This document shows positions 14,713-22,477 of a stretch of 22,618 nucleotides of DNA, one piece after another. Below the pieces are notes generated by a model. The model saw only the letters and a list, made by a program, of their open reading frames with translations, made no database searches and had not been told where the DNA came from. Every line of letters begins with the position of its first letter. Position 1 is the first letter of the stretch. The DNA comes from CAYTXJ01 sp965613025 (lineage in GTDB: Bacteria > Desulfobacterota > DSM-4660 > Desulfatiglandales > JALVMZ01): NCBI GenBank assembly GCA_965613025.1, contig CBFDUE010000035.1, forward strand, positions 1 to 22,618. The letters run 5' to 3'. A program made the position numbers and the translations under genes.

Positions 14713-15074
14713 AAGATTAATCCACCTTCCCTTGCCGCTTCTGCAAGGGCCTTGACCCTTCCATGATAGAGAAATCCATTTCTATCAAAAACCACCTTTT
14801 TTATCCCCTTATCTATTGCCTTTTTCGCAATAAGATTACCTACAATAGCTGCTCCTTCCTTGTTTCCGCTTTTACCCTTTACCTGATCTCTTATCTCAGG
14901 AGAAAGGCTGGAGGCAGCCACAAGAGTCCTTCCACTTACATCATCAATTATCTGTGCATATATATGTCTTAGAGATCTGTAGACACAAAGTCTGGGGCTT
15001 TTTGGTGTCCCTCTTATCTTCTTTCTAACCCTCTTCTGCCTTATCTTTCTGGCCTCAACCCTGCTCTTCTTCAT
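14709..15074 (-). CDS. rplR: 50S ribosomal protein L18
   Basis: A 121-residue 5S rRNA-binding protein. A basic N-terminus (KKSRVEARKIRQKRVRKK) is followed by RLCVYRSLRHIYAQIIDD and the C-terminal VVFDRNGFLYHGRVKALAEAAREGGL, both typical. ATG 15074 starts two nt after the rplF stop. Its 3' end overlaps the TTG start of rpsE by four nt, suggesting translational coupling. Confidence 0.98.
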   Translation of the reverse strand: MKKSRVEARKIRQKRVRKKIRGTPKSPRLCVYRSLRHIYAQIIDDVSGRTLVAASSLSPEIRDQVKGKSGNKEGAAIVGNLIAKKAIDKGIKKVVFDRNGFLYHGRVKALAEAAREGGLIF

Positions 15075-15076
15075 AC

Positions 15077-15613
15077 CTATTTAGCTCCTGCCTTTCCTGC
15101 CTTCTTTCTGATAACTTCATCTACATATCTAATACCCTTTCCTTTATATGGATCGGGTCTTCTAAGGGCTCTAATCTTTGCGGCCACCTCCCCCACAAGC
15201 TGTTTGTCAATTCCTGAAATGGTAATTCTGGTCTTTTCCACCTTGGCACTTATACCTTGAGGGAGAGGGAAATCGATAGGATTAGAATATCCTAAAAACA
15301 ATCTCAGCTTATCACCAGCGATTTCCGCCCTGTATCCAATGCCCACTATCTCAAGCTGCTTCTCATAACCATCGGCGACTCCTTTAACCATATTGGCAAT
15401 TAAAGATCTATAAAGACCATGCAATGCCTTAGTCTTTCTGTTTTCTTCTGACACACTCACTCTTATCTGTCTGTCATCCCTTTCCACCACTACCTTAGGG
15501 GATAGCTTAAGATCCAATTGTCCTTTAGGACCCTTTACCAATATCTTTTCATTACGAATTTCAACAGTAACACCTTTTGGAATCTCTATGGGTTTTTTAC
15601 CTACTCTTGACAT
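15077..15613 (-). CDS. rplF: 50S ribosomal protein L6
   Basis: A 178-residue protein near the GTPase-associated centre. ATG 15613 gives the canonical start MSRVGKKPIEIPKGV, with AAGGGG seven nt upstream. An ATG two codons earlier (15619) is too close to that ribosome site. Two L6 repeats are present, the second with the RRPDPYKGKGIRY signature (~152-164). It follows rpsH by 21 nt. Confidence 0.98.
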   Translation of the reverse strand: MSRVGKKPIEIPKGVTVEIRNEKILVKGPKGQLDLKLSPKVVVERDDRQIRVSVSEENRKTKALHGLYRSLIANMVKGVADGYEKQLEIVGIGYRAEIAGDKLRLFLGYSNPIDFPLPQGISAKVEKTRITISGIDKQLVGEVAAKIRALRRPDPYKGKGIRYVDEVIRKKAGKAGAK

Positions 15614-15634
15614 ACTCATTCCCCTTCATATCTT

Positions 15635-16033
15635 TTACCAGACACAGCAGAGCAATTCCCCACCCAACCTCTTCTTCCTTGCCTCTCTATCACTCATAAC
15701 TCCCTGAGATGTAGAAAGAATATTTACACCATACCCACTCAGAGATCTGGGGATCTTATCGCATTTCACATAGACCCTTCTGCCTGGCTTACTTATCCTC
15801 TTAAGCCCATATATTACAGATCTTCCCTTTTCATCATATCTTAAGAATATCCTGATATCTTTCTTTTTATCCTCTTCAATTATCTGAAAGTTTTTTATAA
15901 GACCTTCGTCTTTCATAACTTTCAGGATCTCTGCCTTTATCTTTGAAAAGGGCACATCAACAGTTTCATGTGATACCATTAAGGCATTTCTGATCCTTGT
16001 TAACATGTCAGCTATGGGATCTGTCATTACCAT
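15635..16033 (-). CDS. rpsH: 30S ribosomal protein S8
   Basis: A 132-residue primary 16S rRNA-binding protein of the 30S platform. ATG 16033 is chosen over a GTG two codons earlier, because AAGGAG is eight nt upstream of the ATG and only two from the GTG. The product begins MVMTDPIADMLTRIRNA. The C-terminal STSQGVMSDREARKKRLGGE is typical; the very end reads LLCCVW. In E. coli S8 represses the spc operon; no target site was recognised here. Confidence 0.98.
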   Translation of the reverse strand: MVMTDPIADMLTRIRNALMVSHETVDVPFSKIKAEILKVMKDEGLIKNFQIIEEDKKKDIRIFLRYDEKGRSVIYGLKRISKPGRRVYVKCDKIPRSLSGYGVNILSTSQGVMSDREARKKRLGGELLCCVW

Positions 16034-16046
16034 TAGCACTTCTCCT

Positions 16047-16232
16047 TTACCAGCTTGACTTTATCACTCCTGGTATATCACCCCTCAGAGCCATTGTTCT
16101 AAAACAGATACGGCACATACCAAATCTTCTTAAAAAGGCCCTTGCCCTTCCACATATTGGGCACCTATTATATCTTCTTGTGGAAAACTTCGGCTCCCGC
16201 TGTGCCTTAACCCTCCAAGATTTTTTTGCCAT
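16047..16232 (-). CDS. rpsN: 30S ribosomal protein S14, zinc-binding type Z
   Basis: A 61-residue short form of S14 for the 30S head. The zinc ligands Cys24, Cys27, Cys40 and Cys43 are all present (CPICGRARAF, CRICF), and the end GDIPGVIKSSW is canonical. ATG 16232 begins MAKKSWRVKAQREPK. It lies between rplE and rpsH as usual. Short zinc-type S14 is standard in many non-gamma lineages and argues against a gammaproteobacterial origin. Confidence 0.98.
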   Translation of the reverse strand: MAKKSWRVKAQREPKFSTRRYNRCPICGRARAFLRRFGMCRICFRTMALRGDIPGVIKSSW

Positions 16233-16252
16233 AACTCTTAAAATCTCCTCCT

Positions 16253-16792
16253 TTAACTCCTAAATGGCATGCCCAACATCTTAAGCAAAAAATAGGCTTC
16301 AGGATCCGTCTTTGCAGTAGTTACAATTGTCACATTCAATCCCTTTATCTTATCTATCTTATCGTAATCTATTTCAGGAAATATGATATGCTCCTTAATC
16401 CCAATGGTGCAATTTCCATGTCCGTCAAAGATACTATCTGGAATTCCCTTAAAATCCTTAATCCTGGGAAGAGAGATATGAAAAAATTTATCTAAGAAAT
16501 CATACATCCTGTCTCCCCTTATGGTTACCTTACATCCAATGGGCATCCCTGCTCTCAATTTAAAACCTGCAATGGATCTTTTGGCCTTAGTCATTACTGC
16601 TCTTTGCCCTGCAATCAGGGTTAACTCCTCAATTGCCTTCTCCAAAACCTTTATGTTATAGATGGCCTCTCCCAACCCCATATTTAACGAGACCTTCTCT
16701 AATCGCGGAACAGCCATCACTCCCTTATACCCAAACTCTTTGATCATTGCAGGAACTACTTCTTTAAAATATATCTCCTTTAACCTTGGCAA
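16253..16792 (-). CDS. rplE: 50S ribosomal protein L5
   Basis: A 179-residue central-protuberance protein that binds 5S rRNA and contacts the P-site tRNA. Conserved parts are VPRLEKVSLNMGLGEA, GQRAVMTKAKRSIAGFKLR (~78-96) and the C-terminal TTAKTDPEAYFLLKMLGMPF. The start is TTG 16792 with AGGAGG six nt upstream, giving MPRLKEIYFKEVVP. No in-frame ATG or GTG precedes the conserved region. It follows rplX by 18 nt. Confidence 0.98.
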   Translation of the reverse strand: MPRLKEIYFKEVVPAMIKEFGYKGVMAVPRLEKVSLNMGLGEAIYNIKVLEKAIEELTLIAGQRAVMTKAKRSIAGFKLRAGMPIGCKVTIRGDRMYDFLDKFFHISLPRIKDFKGIPDSIFDGHGNCTIGIKEHIIFPEIDYDKIDKIKGLNVTIVTTAKTDPEAYFLLKMLGMPFRS

Positions 16793-16810
16793 CCAACACC
16801 TCCTCTATAA

Positions 16811-17134
16811 TTATACATCTATTAATTCGCCGCATTTCTTACATACCCTGCTTTTGGAGCCATCTTCCAGTATCTTCCTTCCTACCCTTGTGGGCTGAGC
16901 ACACTTATTACAGACCAACATGACATTAGATATGTGGATAGGTGCCTCCTTTTCTATTATTCCTCCCTGTGCATGTCTTCCCCCAGGCCTTGTATGCCTC
17001 TTTACCATATTTACCTTTTCGACCACTACCCTCTCCTTCTTTCTATCCACTTTAAGCACAGTACCTATCTTGCCTCGGTCTTTCCCTGCAATAACCATTA
17101 CCTTGTCATCCTTTTTAATTGAAAATTTTGCCAT
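16811..17134 (-). CDS. rplX: 50S ribosomal protein L24 with C-terminal zinc ribbon
   Basis: A 107-residue assembly-initiating protein near the tunnel exit. The KOW motif (~8-35) reads DDKVMVIAGKDRGKIGTVL. The region RHTRPGGRHAQGGIIEKEAP (~46-65) is canonical. The C-terminal part has two Cys-x-x-Cys pairs (CNKC, CKKC), forming a likely zinc ribbon that E. coli L24 lacks but many other bacteria have. ATG 17134 is two nt after the rplN stop. Confidence 0.98.
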   Translation of the reverse strand: MAKFSIKKDDKVMVIAGKDRGKIGTVLKVDRKKERVVVEKVNMVKRHTRPGGRHAQGGIIEKEAPIHISNVMLVCNKCAQPTRVGRKILEDGSKSRVCKKCGELIDV

Positions 17135-17136
17135 AT

Positions 17137-17505
17137 CTAAACCACCTCAGGAGCAAGAGATATTATCTTCATAAAATTTTTTGCCCTCAATTCTCGTGCC
17201 ACTGGGCCAAATATCCTGGTTCCTATGGGCTCATTCTGCTGATTGATAAGCACTGCAGAATTATCATCAAACTTTATATATGTGCCATCAGGTCTTCTCA
17301 TCTCCTTTCTTGTCCTTACCACTACCGCCCTTACCACATCCCCCTTTTTTACCTTAGAATTAGGAATGGCATCTTTTACAGATGCAATAATTACATCCCC
17401 AATTCGGGCATATCTCTTTCTGGTTCCTCCCAACACCCTAATACACATTATCTCCTTTGCACCTGAATTATCTGCTACACTCAATCTTGTCTGAGTCTGT
17501 ATCAT
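17137..17505 (-). CDS. rplN: 50S ribosomal protein L14
   Basis: A 122-residue protein at the intersubunit interface, contacting 16S rRNA and the site used by the silencing factor RsfS. Canonical start MIQTQTRLSVADNSGAKEI and end ELRAKNFMKIISLAPEVV. ATG 17505 is three nt after the rpsQ stop. The length of 122 residues is exactly usual. First gene of the spc segment in other bacteria; here no promoter or terminator is visible before it, so S10 and spc genes form one block. Confidence 0.99.
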   Translation of the reverse strand: MIQTQTRLSVADNSGAKEIMCIRVLGGTRKRYARIGDVIIASVKDAIPNSKVKKGDVVRAVVVRTRKEMRRPDGTYIKFDDNSAVLINQQNEPIGTRIFGPVARELRAKNFMKIISLAPEVV

Positions 17506-17508
17506 CTC

Positions 17509-17817
17509 TTACTCCGATACCCCCTGTTCTTCCTCTGTCTCTAAGTCTCTTAGATCTCTTATGGATCCTCTCGCTATAATCTGACTTACTCTCCATCTCT
17601 TTCTTTTGCTAAGAGGCCTACTTTCTATGATCTTTACCACATCGCCAATCTTACATCTATTATCAGGATCATGGGCCATATATCTCTTTCTCTTTCTAAT
17701 ATACTTCTTATATAGAGGGTGTTTCTTTTGAGTCTCTACCAAAACCACCACTGTCTTATCCATCTTATCACTTACCACTTTTCCCACAAAACTCTTTCTT
17801 ATTCCCCTCTCCTTCAT
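17509..17817 (-). CDS. rpsQ: 30S ribosomal protein S17
   Basis: A 102-residue OB-fold protein binding 16S rRNA early in assembly. Core: RKSFVGKVVSDKMDKTVVVLVE (residues 7-28, first strand pair), then HPLYKKYIRKRKRYMAHD and ESRPLSKRKRWRV. An acidic tail (~88-102, Glu-rich) extends past the usual ~85-residue core. ATG 17817 follows rpmC by eight nt. No anomalies otherwise. Confidence 0.97.
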   Translation of the reverse strand: MKERGIRKSFVGKVVSDKMDKTVVVLVETQKKHPLYKKYIRKRKRYMAHDPDNRCKIGDVVKIIESRPLSKRKRWRVSQIIARGSIRDLRDLETEEEQGVSE

Positions 17818-17825
17818 ATCTATCT

Positions 17826-18029
17826 CTACCTTTCCTCTTCCAATTCTTTTTCCCTAAGGATTGTCTTTACTCTGGCAAGATCTCTCCTCATTGTCTTAAG
17901 CATTGCAGGGTTTTCAAGCTCACCTGTGGCCTTTTGAAATCTCAATCCCATAAGTTTCTCTGAAAGCTCCCTCTCCTTCTCTCTGAGTTCCTGAATAGTC
18001 ATCTGTCTTAGCTCTTCCGGCTTTAACAT
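17826..18029 (-). CDS. rpmC: 50S ribosomal protein L29
   Basis: A 67-residue two-helix protein at the tunnel exit, close to L23 and the docking site of trigger factor and SRP. It begins MLKPEELRQMTIQELREKE and contains LRFQKATGELENPAMLKTMRR-like core residues around 29-49. ATG 18029 directly abuts the rplP stop codon (no gap). The Glu/Arg-rich C-terminal helix is normal. Confidence 0.97.
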   Translation of the reverse strand: MLKPEELRQMTIQELREKERELSEKLMGLRFQKATGELENPAMLKTMRRDLARVKTILREKELEEER

Positions 18030-18446
18030 CTATACTACACCCCTCTTTACAAATCTGGTAACCACAGGTAACTTATTTCCAGCCCTTCTCAATGCCTCTT
18101 TTGCCAGCTCCTCACTCACACCTTCAATCTCGTAAAGTATCCTGCCCTTCTTAATTACCGATGCCCACTGATCAATAGAACCTTTCCCCTTTCCCATCCT
18201 GGTCTCTGCAGGCTTCTTTGTTAAGGGTTTATCCGGAAATATCCTTATCCATATCTTTCCACCCTTTTTAAGATATCTTGTAATGGCAATTCGTGCTGCC
18301 TCTATCTGTCGTGCAGTGATTATGCCCGGTTCCATTGCCTGGAGACCATAATCTCCAAACTCAATAGTCCCCCCTTTATGAATGGCCTTACCCCTCATTC
18401 TGCCTTTCTGCCTGTATCTGTATTTTACCTTTCCCGGTGCAAGCAT
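18030..18446 (-). CDS. rplP: 50S ribosomal protein L16
   Basis: A 138-residue protein at the base of the central protuberance, needed for A-site tRNA positioning. Conserved stretches: YRYRQKGRMRGKA, EFGDYGLQAMEPG (~29-41), ITARQIEAARIAI and RMGKGKGSIDQWA (~83-95). ATG 18446 begins MLAPGKVKYRYRQ, slightly shorter than the common MLMPKRVKYRK form. It follows rpsC by nine nt. Confidence 0.98.
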   Translation of the reverse strand: MLAPGKVKYRYRQKGRMRGKAIHKGGTIEFGDYGLQAMEPGIITARQIEAARIAITRYLKKGGKIWIRIFPDKPLTKKPAETRMGKGKGSIDQWASVIKKGRILYEIEGVSEELAKEALRRAGNKLPVVTRFVKRGVV

Positions 18447-18455
18447 ATCCTCTCC

Positions 18456-19097
18456 TTATGCTCCCTTCTCTGGTAATATATCTCCTTTATATATGATCAC
18501 CTTTACCCCAATTACTCCATATGTGGTAAAGGCCTCTGCAAATCCATAATCTATATCTGCCCTCAGTGTCTGAAGTGGCACTCTCCCCTTCCTATACCAC
18601 TCTCGCCGAGCCATCTCTGCTCCCCCAAGCCTTCCTGCGCATGCAATCTTAATTCCCTGTGCACCAAAGCGAAGAGAAGAACTTACTGCCTTCTTCATAG
18701 CCCGTCTAAAAGAGACCCTCCTGACTATCTGAAGCGCCACATTCTCTGCCACTAGTTGTGCATCCACTTCAGGCTTTCTTACCTCCTGGATATCAGTAAA
18801 TACCTCTTTTTTGATCATGTCTCTCAGTTCTCTTCCCAAGTTATCTATCTCCACACCCCGTTTTCCTATTATAAGTCCAGGCCTTGCGGTATAGATCCTT
18901 ACCTTCACCTTATTGGATGCCCTCTCAATCTCAATCTTGGAGATCCCTGCCTGCTGAAATCTCTCCTTAATATGTTTCCTGATCTTATAATCTTCATATA
19001 TATAATCTCTGTATTCCTTTTTGTTTGCAAACCATCTGGAATTCCATGTCTTTGTTATCCCCAACCTAAAACCTATAGGATGGACCTTCTGTCCCAA
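18456..19097 (-). CDS. rpsC: 30S ribosomal protein S3
   Basis: A 213-residue head protein lining the mRNA entry channel. The KH domain (~39-110) has the GxxG loop within LIIGKRGVEID; the C-terminal S3 domain includes ACAGRLGGAEMARREWYRKG. The start is TTG 19097, preceded by AAGGAGG, giving the canonical MGQKVHPIGFRLGI. A nearby GTG is out of frame. It follows rplV by 14 nt. Confidence 0.98.
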   Translation of the reverse strand: MGQKVHPIGFRLGITKTWNSRWFANKKEYRDYIYEDYKIRKHIKERFQQAGISKIEIERASNKVKVRIYTARPGLIIGKRGVEIDNLGRELRDMIKKEVFTDIQEVRKPEVDAQLVAENVALQIVRRVSFRRAMKKAVSSSLRFGAQGIKIACAGRLGGAEMARREWYRKGRVPLQTLRADIDYGFAEAFTTYGVIGVKVIIYKGDILPEKGA

Positions 19098-19111
19098 ATC
19101 ACTACCCTCCT

Positions 19112-19444
19112 TTATCTTTCATCCAGAATTACAGTAAGATGACTGGTTCTTTTCCTTATCATGGTGGCCCTACCCAATGCCCTGGCCCTGTATCTCTTAA
19201 GGGTGGGGCCTTGATCTGCATATATTCTCTTGATGTAGAGCCTGTCCACATCAATATTAAAATTGTTTTCAGCATTGGCAATGGCACTATCTACAAGCTT
19301 CTTTAATAGCCTTGCACCTTTTTTGGGTGAAAATTTTAAGATATTTAATGCCTCCTCTACCTGCTTACCCCTGATCTGATCCATTATAAGCCTGACCTTC
19401 CTGGGAGAGATCCTTACATATTTTGCAACTGCTCTAACTTCCAT
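19112..19444 (-). CDS. rplV: 50S ribosomal protein L22
   Basis: A 110-residue protein whose beta-hairpin reaches into the nascent-peptide tunnel. Conserved: RISPRKVRLIMDQIRGK (~11-27), the hairpin stretch DQGPTLKRYRARALGRA (~77-93), and RTSHLTVIL near the end. ATG 19444 overlaps the rpsS stop by one nt (TAATG). Length is exactly the family norm. Confidence 0.98.
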   Translation of the reverse strand: MEVRAVAKYVRISPRKVRLIMDQIRGKQVEEALNILKFSPKKGARLLKKLVDSAIANAENNFNIDVDRLYIKRIYADQGPTLKRYRARALGRATMIRKRTSHLTVILDER

Positions 19445-19734
19445 TATTTCTTCTTCTCCCTCACTCTGGTCTTTTTATCTCCAGCATGTCCATAAAATGT
19501 CCTGGTAGGAGCAAACTCTCCTAATTTATGCCCGACCATCTCTTCTGTTACAAATACCGGTATAAACTTCCTTCCATTATGAACCGCAAATGTAAGCCCC
19601 ACAAATTCTGGAAGAATGGTGCTTCTCCTTGACCAGGTCTTAATAATCTGCCTGCTTTTAGTCTCCCTTGCCTTTCTAACCTTTTTAAGTAGATGATCAT
19701 CCACAAACGGTCCTTTTTTTAAGGATCTGGCCAA
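19444..19734 (-). CDS. rpsS: 30S ribosomal protein S19
   Basis: A 96-residue head protein that pairs with S13 and contacts the A-site tRNA. Canonical start MARSLKKGPFVDDHLL and core KTWSRRSTILPEFVG, GHKLGEFAPTRTFYGH. The start is TTG 19734 with AGGAGG nine nt upstream; there is no alternative ATG or GTG that keeps the conserved first residues. It follows rplB by 14 nt and its TAA shares one base with the rplV ATG. Confidence 0.98.
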   Translation of the reverse strand: MARSLKKGPFVDDHLLKKVRKARETKSRQIIKTWSRRSTILPEFVGLTFAVHNGRKFIPVFVTEEMVGHKLGEFAPTRTFYGHAGDKKTRVREKKK

Positions 19735-19748
19735 ATCTAATAACCTCC

Positions 19749-20570
19749 TTATCTTCTTCTCTTAACTATATACCGATCACTTGCCTTTCTTCTCCTGGTC
19801 TTATATCCCTTAGTGGGCACCCCCCACGGGCTTACCGGATGCCTTCCGCCAGAGGTCCTTCCCTCTCCACCTCCGTGGGGATGATCCACCGGGTTCATGG
19901 CAACTCCACGCACATGGGGCCTTCTACCCATCCAGCGAGCTCTCCCTGCCTTTCCAATACTGATATTTTCATGATCAATATTTCCCACCTGTCCAATGGT
20001 GGCCTTACAATTCAAAGGAATAAGCCTTATCTCACCTGACGGAAGCCTGATTTGGGCATATTTACCCTCTTTTGCCATTATCTGCGCATATGTTCCAGCA
20101 CTCCTTACGATCTGAGCGCCATGCCCGGGTTTTAATTCAATATTATGGATTAAGGTGCCCAAGGGGATGTCTTTAAGATATAAGGCATTTCCCACCTTTA
20201 TCTCTGCACCTTCCCCTGAAATTATCTGATCTCCCACCTTAAGCCCATCAGGTGCAATTATGTATCTCTTCTCCCCATCTACATAATGAAGAAGTGCAAT
20301 ATTAGCACTTCTGTTAGGATCATATTCAATGGCAGCGACCTTTGCGGGTATTCCATCTTTATCTCTCTTAAAATCAATGATTCTGTAAAGCCTCTTATGT
20401 CCACCCCCATGGTGTCTACAGGTAATCCTCCCTGCTGAATTTCTGCCTGCCTTTCGGGGGAGAGATATGGTAAGAGATCTTTCAGGCCCTTTACGAGTGA
20501 TCTCCTCATAGGTGAGATATGTCTGAAACCTTCTTCCAGGAGATGTGGGTCTAACTGTCTTTATACCCAT
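19749..20570 (-). CDS. rplB: 50S ribosomal protein L2
   Basis: A 273-residue protein essential for subunit association and close to the peptidyl-transferase centre. N-terminal OB-like domain, then the SH3-like domain, ending in the highly conserved GVAMNPVDHPHGGGEGRTS region (~220-240), whose His corresponds to the functionally important His of E. coli L2. ATG 20570 begins MGIKTVRPTSPGRRF. It follows rplW by six nt. Confidence 0.99.
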   Translation of the reverse strand: MGIKTVRPTSPGRRFQTYLTYEEITRKGPERSLTISLPRKAGRNSAGRITCRHHGGGHKRLYRIIDFKRDKDGIPAKVAAIEYDPNRSANIALLHYVDGEKRYIIAPDGLKVGDQIISGEGAEIKVGNALYLKDIPLGTLIHNIELKPGHGAQIVRSAGTYAQIMAKEGKYAQIRLPSGEIRLIPLNCKATIGQVGNIDHENISIGKAGRARWMGRRPHVRGVAMNPVDHPHGGGEGRTSGGRHPVSPWGVPTKGYKTRRRKASDRYIVKRRR

Positions 20571-20576
20571 CTTTCA

Positions 20577-20864
20577 CTAAACCCCTTCAAAAAATTCAAT
20601 GCTTTCACCAGGAGCAAGTTTTACAATAGCCTTTTTCCAATCAGGCCTCTTTCCCTCAATTCTTCCCATTCTTCTCTTCTTTCCCTTCACATTAATGGTG
20701 CGAACCTCTAATACCCTTTTCTTTAAAAGCTTCTCCACCGCCTCCTTTATCTCTATCTTATTTGCCTTTTTATGAACCTTAAAGGTTACCTGATTGAAAC
20801 TCTCCTTCTGAATAGTGCTCTTCTCTGTAATATATGGACCAATAATTACCTTGTGTATATCCAT
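20577..20864 (-). CDS. rplW: 50S ribosomal protein L23
   Basis: A 95-residue protein at the tunnel exit, docking site of trigger factor and SRP. It starts MDIHKVIIGPYITEKST; Glu14 lies in the ITEK motif that holds the trigger-factor contact residue in E. coli. The central NKIEIKEAVEKLL and the basic loop (VKGKKRRMGRIEGKRPDWKK) are normal. ATG 20864 overlaps the rplD stop by one nt (TAATG). Confidence 0.98.
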   Translation of the reverse strand: MDIHKVIIGPYITEKSTIQKESFNQVTFKVHKKANKIEIKEAVEKLLKKRVLEVRTINVKGKKRRMGRIEGKRPDWKKAIVKLAPGESIEFFEGV

Positions 20865-21487
20865 TAGGGTGACAACACCTCCTGCACCTTTTCTATTGCG
20901 GCTCTTTCCATGACCAGATATTCATACCTGAGTAAATCATACACATTTAGTCCTTCATATCTCATGACCTTTATCCCGGGCACATTTCTGGATGAGAGTT
21001 CAAAATTTCTCTCTTTTCCATTTGTAACAAAGAGGGCCTTATCAATTGAAAATGTCTTCAATAACTCCAAAAAATCCTTTGTCTTAATTCGTGGAAGCTT
21101 AAGCTCCTGTAAAACCAGAAGCTTTGACTCACCATATTTATCACTGAGTGCCATCTTTAATGCCAGCCTCTTTATCTTCTTAGGAACCCTTATAATATAT
21201 TTTCTGGGTTTTGGCCCAAAGGCAACACCTCCTCCTCGTCTTATAGGAGAAGATGCAGCTCCTACCCTTGCTCTACCTGTGCCTTTCTGCCTCCAGAGCT
21301 TCCTCTTTGAAAGCTTTATTTCACTCCTTCCCTTTGTAGATGCAGTTCCCGCTCTCCTGTTTGCAAGTTGAGCAACTACAACCCTATGAAGGATATGCGA
21401 TTTAACAGGCACATTAAATATATCATCCTTCAATTCTATCTCATCCACCTTCTCTTTTCTTAAATTATATACCTCAATCTTTGCCAT
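20864..21487 (-). CDS. rplD: 50S ribosomal protein L4
   Basis: A 207-residue protein whose extended loop lines the tunnel. The loop (~43-95) includes NRRAGTASTKGRSEI, KLWRQKGTGRARVG, and SPIRRGGGVAFGPKPR. ATG 21487 begins MAKIEVYNLRKEKV, 17 nt after the rplC stop. L4 of gammaproteobacteria also represses the S10 operon; whether this one does cannot be seen, because the operon leader is outside the window. Confidence 0.98.
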   Translation of the reverse strand: MAKIEVYNLRKEKVDEIELKDDIFNVPVKSHILHRVVVAQLANRRAGTASTKGRSEIKLSKRKLWRQKGTGRARVGAASSPIRRGGGVAFGPKPRKYIIRVPKKIKRLALKMALSDKYGESKLLVLQELKLPRIKTKDFLELLKTFSIDKALFVTNGKERNFELSSRNVPGIKVMRYEGLNVYDLLRYEYLVMERAAIEKVQEVLSP

Positions 21488-21504
21488 CTTCCCTTTAACT
21501 CACT

Positions 21505-22128
21505 TTAAGAGATCTTCTTTATTTCAACTATGCTATTTCTGGAACCTGGAACACCACCTTTTATTGCAATAATATTCTCTTCAGGCCTAACATCTATAAC
21601 CCTCAGATTTTTAATGGTAACTCTGCTATTTCCCATCCTTCCAGGGAGCTTCTTCCCTTTAATCACCCTTCCTGGAAATGTGGTAGGCCCGATGGAACCT
21701 GTCTTCCTATGCCACTCTGCACCGTGGCTATCCCTTCCACCTGCAAATCCCCACCTCTTCATAACACCTTGAAATCCCCTTCCTTTGCTTTTGCCACTGA
21801 CCTGGACCAGATCCCCTATCTGAAACATATCCACCCTTATTTCCTGACCCAATTCAAACTTATCTGGATCTTCTACCCTTATCTCTCTAAGATATTTAAA
21901 GAATCCACACCCTGCCTTTTCAAAATGCCCCCTTAGAGGTTTATTAATCCTCTGCTCCTTTTGAGGGATAAACCCTACCTGTATAGCGTTATACCCCTCT
22001 CTTTCCACACTCTTCTTCTGTATCACATAACAGGGGCCTGCTTGAATGATGGTTACCGGAACCACTTCACCATTCTGTAAGAAATATCTGCTCATGCCTA
22101 ATTTTATTCCAAATATAGTATCTACCAT
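21505..22128 (-). CDS. rplC: 50S ribosomal protein L3
   Basis: A 207-residue protein whose loop approaches the peptidyl-transferase centre. It begins MVDTIFGIKLGMSRYF and has the signature region SKGRGFQGVMKRWGFAGG (~114-131) followed by the loop HRKTGSIGPTTFPGRVIKG. ATG 22128 follows rpsJ by 18 nt. Length and order (rpsJ-rplC-rplD) are standard. Confidence 0.98.
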   Translation of the reverse strand: MVDTIFGIKLGMSRYFLQNGEVVPVTIIQAGPCYVIQKKSVEREGYNAIQVGFIPQKEQRINKPLRGHFEKAGCGFFKYLREIRVEDPDKFELGQEIRVDMFQIGDLVQVSGKSKGRGFQGVMKRWGFAGGRDSHGAEWHRKTGSIGPTTFPGRVIKGKKLPGRMGNSRVTIKNLRVIDVRPEENIIAIKGGVPGSRNSIVEIKKIS

Positions 22129-22146
22129 ATCCTAACTTCCCCAGCT

Positions 22147-22458
22147 TTAAAGTTTTATCTCCACATCCACACCTGCTGGAAGATCCAGTTTCATCAATGC
22201 ATCAATAGTCTGTTGTGTAGGCTCCAGTATATCTAAGAGCCTTTTATGGGTGCGTATCTCAAATTGCTCTCTGGATTTCTTATCGATATGTGGTGATCTT
22301 AAGACACAAAATTTATTTATAACTGTGGGAAGAGGTATGGGTCCAGCAACACGTGCCCCGGTATCCCTTGCGGTTTCCACAATCTCTTTAGCCGCCTGAT
22401 CTAAAAGCTTATGGTCATACGCCTTAAGACGGATTCTGATCTTCTGATTTGATATCAT
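22147..22458 (-). CDS. rpsJ: 30S ribosomal protein S10 (NusE)
   Basis: A 103-residue head protein that, with NusB, also acts in transcription antitermination. It has KIRIRLKAYDHKLLDQAA, ARVAGPIPLPTVINKFCVLR and HIDKKSREQFEIRTHKRL, all canonical. ATG 22458 lies 19 nt after the tuf stop. It is the first ribosomal gene of the S10 segment; the order tuf-rpsJ without a visible promoter in the 19-nt gap suggests transcription from upstream of tuf or from within it. Confidence 0.98.
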   Translation of the reverse strand: MISNQKIRIRLKAYDHKLLDQAAKEIVETARDTGARVAGPIPLPTVINKFCVLRSPHIDKKSREQFEIRTHKRLLDILEPTQQTIDALMKLDLPAGVDVEIKL

Positions 22459-22477
22459 CCCTTATCCCCAGACCTCC

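Noticed and set aside
20910..21371. Plus-strand open frame of 153 codons opposite rplD
   Set aside because: Antisense shadow of L4, which is canonical over its whole length; no independent evidence for coding.
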